This document shows, in pieces, positions 25,004 to 33,100 of a stretch of 41,623 nt of DNA. A model generated the notes under the pieces. The model was not told where the DNA came from and ran no database searches. It saw nothing but the letters and a program-made list of their open reading frames with translations. The stretch comes from JAUNBG01 sp964442735 (GTDB taxonomy: Bacteria > Planctomycetota > Planctomycetia > Pirellulales > Thermoguttaceae). The stretch lies in NCBI GenBank assembly GCA_964442735.1, contig CAYUAP010000031.1, forward strand, positions 1-41,623, read 5' to 3'. The translations under genes were made by a program, and so were the position numbers. How positions within the stretch are numbered: position 1 is the stretch's first letter; the number at the start of each line of letters is the position of its first letter.

Positions 25004-26146
25004 ATGGATTCAAAGACACTTTATATGGAGTCTACACGTCATTTTTTGGCGCCAATCCAATCGTTATTGGACGACGAAGAGGTTGCGGATATTTTAATTA
25101 ACGGTCCGGATACGATTTATTATGAAAGAAAGGGAATATTACATCTTTCTGACTGTCATTTTCCATCGGTGCGATTATTGATGGCGGCGGCCATTAACAT
25201 TGCGGAGTATTCGAATCGGCGCATAGATCCAGCGCATCACAGTATGGACGGACGTTTGCCGGATGGTTCCCGTGTTCATATTATTGTACCGCCCGCGGCA
25301 CGTCAGGGAATTTGTATTTCGATTCGAAAATTCAAAAAGTCGAGTTTTAATATTGAATCGTTGGTACGGGGGGGAAGTTTTACTTCGGAGGTTGCCGAAT
25401 TTTTACGTCTCGCTGTTTTACTGCACAAGAACACGGTTATTTCCGGTGGAACTGGAACGGGCAAGACCAGTATGTTGAATGCGTTATCCACGGCAATTCC
25501 TGATCAGGAGCGTATTATTGTGATCGAGGATAGTTCGGAGCTTCAATTGAATCAGCCGCACACGGTCTATCTGGAGGCGCAGCCGCAGATAACGGCGGGA
25601 ATTCCCGGTGTATCGATTCGCGATCTGTTTGTCGATACCTTGCGTATGCGTCCGGACCGTATCGTTGTAGGTGAAATTCGTCGTGGTGAAGCTCTCGACT
25701 TGATTCAGTCCATGTTGTCCGGACATGAAGGTTCCTTAACCACCGTTCACGCCAATACGCCACGAGATGCCATGATTCGTTTGGAAACTCTCTGTTTAAT
25801 GAGTGATGTCGATATGCCTGTTTATGTCGCGCGTATGCAGGTCGCCTCCGCAATTCATCTGGTCATTCAGACTTCACGATTCGCGGACGGTTCTCGACGG
25901 CTCCTTTATTTGTCCGAATGCCTCGGCCTGGATAAAGACAACCAATATATTATTAAAGATATTTATCGTTTTCGTTATGAATCTATGGACAAGAATGGAC
26001 GTATCCTTGGTAATTTGTATCGTACCGGATATATTCCTTCTTTTGCAGGTGAACCGTTTGATCGCGGAATGGAAGATTATGTTAAAGAAACGGCTGGGGT
26101 CTTTGTTCCGCGGAATAAAGACCATGGGGCCGGTGAAAATACTTGA
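25004..26146 (+). CDS. cpaF: Second CpaF/TadA-type secretion ATPase (no FHA domain)
   Basis: 380 residues from ATG 25004, set by GGGGGG 8 nt upstream; GTG 24995 overlaps that site. The core is complete: RLPDGSRVHIIVPP, Walker A at residue 148 (GGTGTGKT), VIEDSSELQLN (Asp box), LRMRPDRIVVGEIRRGEALDL (Walker B) and SLTTVHANTP (His box). It is shorter than the first CpaF, lacking both the FHA domain and the long N-terminal helical region, and it has about 60 extra residues after the core. Two ATPases with intact motifs in one locus suggest distinct roles, for example extension and retraction, or two filaments. The next gene follows after 27 bp. Confidence 0.93.
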   Translation: MDSKTLYMESTRHFLAPIQSLLDDEEVADILINGPDTIYYERKGILHLSDCHFPSVRLLMAAAINIAEYSNRRIDPAHHSMDGRLPDGSRVHIIVPPAARQGICISIRKFKKSSFNIESLVRGGSFTSEVAEFLRLAVLLHKNTVISGGTGTGKTSMLNALSTAIPDQERIIVIEDSSELQLNQPHTVYLEAQPQITAGIPGVSIRDLFVDTLRMRPDRIVVGEIRRGEALDLIQSMLSGHEGSLTTVHANTPRDAMIRLETLCLMSDVDMPVYVARMQVASAIHLVIQTSRFADGSRRLLYLSECLGLDKDNQYIIKDIYRFRYESMDKNGRILGNLYRTGYIPSFAGEPFDRGMEDYVKETAGVFVPRNKDHGAGENT

Positions 26147-26173
26147 TTTAGAAAGAATTTTATAAGTACTATT

Positions 26174-27907
26174 ATGCCGAAACCTACGACAAACTGGATT
26201 TGTATCGCATTTGGCGGAACCAATACAAGAATAGCGTTTTATTCCATGGAATACGATTCGCCTGTGGAAATTGTGTTACCGACTTTATTCCATGTTAGCG
26301 AGACGGAACATGAGATTACGTCCGGAAAAAGGGTCTATTCTTTATTGGATGAAGATCCGGAGGGGATTATTCTTTTGGATCCTAACAGTTTTGAGCAAAA
26401 AAGAACTATTTGGTATGGTAAAAACAGGAATAGTATTGATGTGGTCGAACTCTTGACCGAGTTTTTTCGCATGATCAAAGGGTTTTTCGAAATGAAATAT
26501 TTTAATGAGCAGTCCATTGATACATGTTTTCTTGTACTGCCGCACCGTCGTACCACGCTTCATCGTTTTCTTCATGACGCTGCAAAGAACGCCGGTTTTA
26601 GCAATATTAAATTTTGTGATTTCTCTATAGGTATTGTTACGGCCTGGGCGCAACATTACAACTGTGCGACGCCGTACCTCTTATTGTGTGATCTGGGAGG
26701 TTATTCCACGAATTTTACCTATCTGGAAAAAAAATATCATGGCTTCCAGCGTATTTCCGGTACATTTAGTCACTTTGAATACGGGGCCAGTTCGATCGAA
26801 AACTCCATATTTACAAAATTCAGAGATATGGTTGCCAAACAGAATTTAGAGGAAGACATTATAGACCAATGGAATAATAGGGCAAATGCCTATAAACTCT
26901 GTATCCGTAAAAAGAAGGAGCTTTTTTTCGAAAACGGCGAATTTGATCCCATGATAAAAATTCGAAAAGCAAAAATCCTTTTAAAGGAACATTATTTACA
27001 AAAATCTGCCGAAACTTGTATTAGTTATATTTGTGATTACATAAAGAAATACATTGAGAAATACAATAAATACTGTCCAATATCCAAGACTTCGTTATTA
27101 ATAACGGGCGGGGGATCCAGTCTGCCAGGAATTGAGCAAAAAATCAGACAGTATTTTAACGGCAAGATCTACATTGCGTCTCCTAAAGAGGCAAGTCCAG
27201 CGTCGGGCGCGGTTTGGTTCTATCAAAATATGGATGTCTTTCCTTTGGGAAAGGACGATCAAGAGAAACTCTTTTTTTCTATATATCAACAGGCGTTGAT
27301 GGGAGATCCCAGTGCTGAATATCAAGTGGCAAAATGTTATGCCAAGGGACGGGGAGTTCCTATCAGTGTCGAGGAGTCCGCCTATTGGTTTGAACAGGCC
27401 GCCGATCATGGAATTGAAAAGGCTATGCGCCAAATTGCCAGTTATTATGAAAAAGGACTCGGCGTTTTTCCAGACTTGCAAAAGGCGAAAGCTTTTAGGG
27501 AAAAAGCAACGTTGCAAATGAAAACCGACAAAAAAAACAAATCCGCCGCTATGCTTCCGGGAAATTTAACGAATGTTGAAGATCGGGAGGCTTCCACGAA
27601 CTCCGATTGGAATTCTCCTGTTATTACACCCACTTTCTTGAAAAAAAGGGCAAAAAAAGAATTAATGATGAAAAGAAAAAATGTACTTGGACAAGTTATT
27701 GCCGCTGTTCTCTGTTTGATCATTTTTTTGTTGGGGATTAAAACGTTATTTATTATTTCTCCTGTTTTTCATGTCGTTAGTTCCATTTCCCTGGGAATTA
27801 TGCTGGTTATGGCTTTCTTGTGTTTCATTTTTACGGCTATTACTTCGGTTCAATTGGTTCGTCTTTATCTGATTAATGAATTAACTCCAAATATACGAAA
27901 GACTTGA
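26174..27907 (+). CDS. Hsp70/actin-fold ATPase-like protein fused to Sel1 repeats and membrane helices
   Basis: 577 residues. Residues 1-365 have the Hsp70/actin ATPase layout: phosphate-1 loop CIAFGGTNTRIAFY (9-22), phosphate-2 loop LLLCDLGGYSTNFTYL (about 168-183), adenosine motif LLITGGGSSLPG (about 308-319) and a final SPASGAVWF. The Asp of the phosphate-1 loop (IDLGTT in DnaK) is Ala here, so hydrolysis may be weak or absent. There is no substrate-binding domain. Instead, two Sel1 repeats (about 378-443, YQVAKCYAKGRGVPISVEES and IASYYEKGLGVFPDLQKA) and a pair of C-terminal membrane helices (about 510-570) follow. The ATPase end is cytoplasmic. It sits between the second CpaF and the kinase. 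I know no named family with this order; PilM, another actin-fold pilus protein, is a distant functional precedent only. Confidence 0.82.
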   Translation: MPKPTTNWICIAFGGTNTRIAFYSMEYDSPVEIVLPTLFHVSETEHEITSGKRVYSLLDEDPEGIILLDPNSFEQKRTIWYGKNRNSIDVVELLTEFFRMIKGFFEMKYFNEQSIDTCFLVLPHRRTTLHRFLHDAAKNAGFSNIKFCDFSIGIVTAWAQHYNCATPYLLLCDLGGYSTNFTYLEKKYHGFQRISGTFSHFEYGASSIENSIFTKFRDMVAKQNLEEDIIDQWNNRANAYKLCIRKKKELFFENGEFDPMIKIRKAKILLKEHYLQKSAETCISYICDYIKKYIEKYNKYCPISKTSLLITGGGSSLPGIEQKIRQYFNGKIYIASPKEASPASGAVWFYQNMDVFPLGKDDQEKLFFSIYQQALMGDPSAEYQVAKCYAKGRGVPISVEESAYWFEQAADHGIEKAMRQIASYYEKGLGVFPDLQKAKAFREKATLQMKTDKKNKSAAMLPGNLTNVEDREASTNSDWNSPVITPTFLKKRAKKELMMKRKNVLGQVIAAVLCLIIFLLGIKTLFIISPVFHVVSSISLGIMLVMAFLCFIFTAITSVQLVRLYLINELTPNIRKT

Positions 27908-27949
27908 CGTATGTTTATGGAAACAATATAAATATTCAGGAAGACCGAG

Positions 27950-29934
27950 ATGATTATAAAATATAAATGTGAATGTGGAACGGAATACACCTATAACGAC
28001 ACAGTGATTGGCCATTCAATCAAGTGTTTTTATTGTGGACGTACTTTTGTTATTTCTGCCGCTTTATTAAATAAAAATAAACCACCAACGAAAAAATCAA
28101 ATACGATACACCCAACGTCCCCTGCTCCAGATATACCCAAAAATCAAGACAATACAGCTTCGAATCCTATACAGAACAAAGTTCCTACCAAAAAGACACG
28201 AAAAGATGCCACTTTTTATGATGATTTTGCAGAAGAAGTAATCATTGGTGCGTCTCCAGGTAAAAAAACAGAGAATGGTTCTTCTTCTGTTTCCAAAATA
28301 TCGCAAGGAAATACTCCACCGCCGATCAACAGAAAATCGGGAACGAGTGTCATTCCACCGCCGATCAACAGAAATGCGGGAGCGAATGTCACTCCACCGC
28401 CGATCAACAGAAAATCGGGAACGAGTGTCACTCCACCGCCGATCAACAGAAATGCGGGAACGAGTGTCACNNNNNNNNNNNNNNNNNNNNNNNNNNNNNN
28501 NNNNNNNNNNNNNNNNNNNNNNNNNNNNNNNNNNNNNNNNNNNNNNNNNNNNNNNNNNNNNNNNNNNNNNCGGGAACGAGTGTCACTCCACCGCCGATCA
28601 ACAGAAATGCGGGAACGAGTGTCACACCTCCGCAGATCAACAGAAATGCGGGAATGACCCCTCCTCCGGTTATTTCCGGGAATACGACGACGAAAAAAGA
28701 CGATTCAATTGCCCAAGGGTTTCAATTATATCGTGCCGCAGTTTCCGAACAAGCACAGGACGACGAGATTCATGAAAACGAAGTGTATCAGGAAGGAAAG
28801 CCTTCACTGGAAATCATTTCCGATCCGGAAGAGAAATACGAAGAATATAGTTACAACAATGAAGAATTGGGGAATTTCGATCAAAAGATACCTTCTGAAG
28901 AACCGCTTTTGGATGAAGAGTTAATATCGGTTACTGATCCACAGCAGAAGTCGGATGACTTGCATGATGCTTCTTCTCTAATCCATAATCATTATGCCTT
29001 GAAACAAACCATAAAAGTAGGCGGAATGGGACGTATTATTTTAGCGCGCGATAATATTATGGAGCGTTTGGTGGCTATTAAGGAGATTCGGCCCGAGTTA
29101 TTGAAAGAATATAAAAATGCGGAGATGTATCGTAAACGTTTAATACTGGAAGCCAAGATAACAGGGTATCTGGATCACCCGGGTATTGTTCCGGTTTATT
29201 CACTGGATACGGATAAAAATGGAAATCCCTTTTATGTTATGCGATGTATTCGGGGAATTACTTTTGAAGAAGCTATTAAAAATTTTCATGTCCAGGGAAC
29301 GATACAGATGATGCGAGACCTCCTGCGCCGCTTTATAGAAATTTGTCAAATTATTGCCTATGCCCATGATTTAGGGGTTATTCATCGAGATATTAAACCG
29401 GTTAATTTAATGCTCGGAAACTTCGGGGCGACTTTTGTTATGGATTGGGGGCTGGCAAAAAAAATACAAGTTAATTCCAACGATTTGGAAATGGAAGAAG
29501 AATCCAATAAAATATTTTCTTTTGGAGGGGATGACATGCGTCTGACTCAACTAGGGGCGGTTGTCGGAACTCGTTGGTATCGTTCTCCCGAATACCTGCG
29601 TACGCAACAAAATACGGTTCAAAATGACATTTACGCCCTTGGAGTAACTTTATATAAATTCTTAACGAACAAATTACCCTATTATCATGATACTATGCGC
29701 GAAAATACCGTTTTTACATTACAAACGCCGAAACCTCCACACGAACTTAATAAATTAGTGGATAAAGTTTTGGCCGCTATTTGTATGAAAGCCATTTCCC
29801 AGGATTGTGACATTCGTTATTCCTCGGCCATGAATTTTGCCGATGACATTCAGCGGTGGCTTGAAAATCAACCTGTTACCGCTTATGAATACAGCTTTTG
29901 GGAACGGTTTTGCCATAAATTTCAAAGAAACTAA
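27950..29934 (+). CDS. Zinc-ribbon / proline-rich repeat / Ser-Thr protein kinase, split by an assembly gap
   Basis: One gene. The N-terminal part (27950-28470) and the kinase part (28571-29934) appear in different frames only because the 100-N placeholder is not a multiple of three; both sides of the gap hold the same 39-bp repeat. The N-terminus has a zinc ribbon with Cys7, Cys9, Cys26 and Cys29. Then come 13-residue repeats of the type TPPPINRNAGTSV (four complete before the gap, about two after). The kinase is intact: VGGMGRI loop, VAIKEI, HRDIKPVNLML, DWGLAK (DWG replaces DFG, as often in planctomycete kinases), SPEYL and DIYALGVTLYKFL. It ends about 10 residues after the kinase domain with no membrane helix, so it is a soluble enzyme. 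It is the only complete kinase here and the natural enzyme to act on the FHA-like and Tad proteins. Confidence 0.9.
28313..28653 (+). repeat. 39-bp tandem coding repeats (13-residue units)
   Basis: Units start at 28313, 28352, 28391 and 28430. After the gap, the last 14 nt of a unit (28571-28584), one full unit (28585-28623) and a shortened one (28624-28653) follow. The alternation of AGAAAATCGGGA and AGAAATGCGGGA units suggests duplication of a two-unit block. Confidence 0.92.
28471..28570. other. Assembly gap (100 N placeholder) inside the kinase gene
   Basis: The left flank stops 2 nt into a 39-bp repeat unit and the right flank starts 14 nt before the end of one. The missing length must therefore be 23 + 39n nt, which also restores the reading frame; 100 does not fit that series. 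Confidence 0.97.
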
Positions 29935-29990
29935 TGGACAATACACTATAAATATTTGTTATTTTATACTAATATCAAATAATGTTGTTA

Positions 29991-30019
29991 TTGACAAATA
30001 TATTTTTGTTAAATATAAT
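29991..30019 (+). promoter_or_regulatory. Consensus sigma70 promoter of the RHS gene
   Basis: TTGACA (29991-29996), 17-bp spacer, TATAAT (30014-30019): a perfect match to both hexamers and spacing. Transcription would start near 30026, leaving a leader of about 105 nt before ATG 30130. The giant gene is therefore likely transcribed independently of the kinase operon. Confidence 0.8.
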
Positions 30020-30129
30020 GTATGTCATTTATTAGGAACGGGTATTTTTAATGGGTATAAATTTTTATTTTATTTCATGATCTTTTGCTTGAAATAATAT
30101 TTTTATTTGAATGAGCACAGGAGAACACA

Positions 30130-33100
30130 ATGTGTAAGACAAATAATATCGTGTGTAATGTCCTTTTGTTTTTATTCGTGTTTGCAGCAAGTGTGAATGC
30201 GAATAAAACATATGTATTTTCTGCACCAACAGAAGTTAAGACGATTATTCAAAAGGTCAACACCAACTTGGAGGAGGAACTTCTTCAATTGGAGATACCG
30301 TCAAAATTGAACGTGGAAAAAGCCGCGATAATTACGATTGTATACAAAAACAATCGAAAAGAAGCCATTAAAGCGCCTCTATTGTCTTTGAGTGTCCGGA
30401 ATAAAAAGGGACTGGAACAGGGAATTTTATCATTGAATCCTTTATCGTTGCCGAAGGATTATCAATGGGCCTATTATCCTCAATCAAGTTCACCACATTT
30501 AAAACTTCTGGCGCGCGGAATATCAGGAGGAATGGTCTTGCCCGGCGAAACGGTTCGGATTCCGATTTACTGGTCCGGTTGGCTGAAGCCTCGTATTGAG
30601 GAACCCTTCTTTTGTCTCTTGGGCATGATACATGCCGATAATGATACGCCATTGAATCTCGAACAGTTAAAAAAAGATCTCATGGCCGATAATTACTCGT
30701 TACATACTTGGAATATTGTATGGAATCGCCTCTCTACCATCTTGGGAACAAGTTATTCCTCCTATATTTCCGGTATGAACGATATTGCCGATTCATTACA
30801 AATGGCGGGACAGAATGTACGTGATATCGATACTTTAAGTCGATATCTTGCGTTATGGGCTAATGATTCGTTTAATCCTCTACGTACTATTGCAAGTTCA
30901 ACGGACATTACAGAGAATTCGGATGACGGCCCTTTGACTTTTGATAGATCTTATATCGCTACATTTACCGACCGTTTGATTAATTCGAAGGTAGGAATCG
31001 GTTGGGATCATAATTGGAACTGGGCACTGACGGTTGATAAACTTAATAATGTTGTTCTCCATGGGCCTCATGGTGCCAATGTCTATTTCATTTATAATAA
31101 TGATTCCATTTGGCATACTTCTTCGCCCTTTACTCTTTCGCAAAACAAAGATCTTTCCTGGAGTGTGAAGAATGGTGGTACCGAATATCTCTTTAATACA
31201 AAAGGTATATTAACAACCATTAAAAAAAATAATGGTGATAAAGCGGTCTTGAGTTATGAAAAAAATCTTTTGACAAGTATCAAACTATCCTCGGGACCTG
31301 CTCTTTCTTTTCTCTATAACAAAAATGGAAATATTGAATCCATTTCCGATTCCAATAATCGAAAAACGGTGTATCAATACGATGAAACGGGAGAGTATCT
31401 TGTCAAGGTTACTCGTAATGATGGAAAATCAATTACGTACTGTTACGAAGACGAGTTGCAAAAATCATCACAAGGATATTTGACTTCCGTTATTGATTTC
31501 GAGGGAAATAATCTCTCTTTCCTCTATGATGAACAAGGAGTTTTATGTGGATTGGCTTCCAATGGTGATCATTCCAGGAGCTTTTTGAAAAACCGTTTCG
31601 ATTCGATGGAAATAAATAAATACGATTTTTCTGTTAATGGCGATTTTATTGCTTCCTTCTGGTTGAACGATTCTGGAAAAATAGGGTTAATTGACGACAA
31701 TGATGGAAATACGGTTTCTTATACGCTCGATCAATGGGATCAACTCGTTGCCATTGCGCGTTCCGATTCTCCTTCTTTTAATTTTGTTCGCGATCAATTA
31801 GGACGATTGACGGAAGTACGTCAGAACAACGAAAAATCGTTTTCTTTAAATTACGATGCCAATGGTAGAATTAGTTCTTTTTCTGACGCCATGAATTATC
31901 GGACCATGTTCGAATATGATGCAAATGGTTTTATATCGCGACAAACAATGCCCAATGGAAGTGTCAATTGTTATCTGTATAGTGATCAGGGAAAATTACT
32001 CTCCTACACCGACCAAAATGGCAATACCTGTACCTATACCTATGATGATGAAAATAAAAATATTAAAAAAGTTCAATGGAGTAACAGTCAAGGTCCTGTC
32101 GAATACAGTTACGATCGTTATGATCGGCTTGTAACCATTAAAAATGAGAATGGTGGTCTTACCCATATTGTTTATGACGATAATGATCGTATTACATCCA
32201 TTACCTGGCCGAATAAACGTTCAATTCAATATACTTGGGATGAAGATGGCCACCGTACTTCCGTGCAGTGTGGGGACGATTATTTGATTAAGTATCAGTA
32301 TAATGCACAAGGACGTCTTGCACGAATACTCGACGGGAAAAAAGACGATGCCCTTCTCAAGGAATATTTATATGACGTAAATGGTCTCCTGGTTCAGGAG
32401 ATTGCCGGAAACGGTGTGATTGACCAATATCAGAGAAAAATGGATGGTTCTGTGGAGGCGATGGAAACCTTTGCCCCAAAAAATAACAGGCAAATAGCCT
32501 TTGTACGTTTACTGAAAGACGATAAAGGACGTGTTATCAATGCAAAAAGTAACAATGGTCTGTGGACCTATCGATATAACGATAGAGATCAGATTATCTA
32601 TTCCTCCTATGAAAAATTTACCAAAAAACAAACTGAATCTCTACCGAAGGTAACGCCCGTTTCTAACTTTTTTCATGAAAGGGACTTTGATTCTGTCCGT
32701 TTCGGTCAACATGTCTCTTTACGTTTCGAACGCTATGCGCCTGCTTCTTTGGGAAAGATTCAATGTATTCTGCCCGATCTCTCCGATTCCGTTCAAAAAT
32801 ATTACGAGCCCTTAAAGCTCTACCAACATGTTCTCTGTGGGGAGGTGAAAGAGGAAAATGAAGATGCGGAAAGCGGAAATTCAACTGATAGTAAAATGAA
32901 GGACTCCATGAAAAGATTTGCCGTTGATAAAGCATGGGAATATTTTGCCAATCATGATAAAAATGGAAATAAAATCGCGGAAAAAACCAAAAAATCAAAT
33001 GGTCCTGCTTCCGAACGAAATGATTCTGTCGAGAATGAGAAAGATGATATTACCGATAAACCTTCTCTGGAATTCGGCAATATCAACACAAGAATTAAGA

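Noticed and set aside
28216..28775. Long open frames on both strands across the 39-bp repeats, some spanning the N gap
   Set aside because: They are translations of the same repeat in other frames; the zinc-ribbon/kinase frame explains the DNA.
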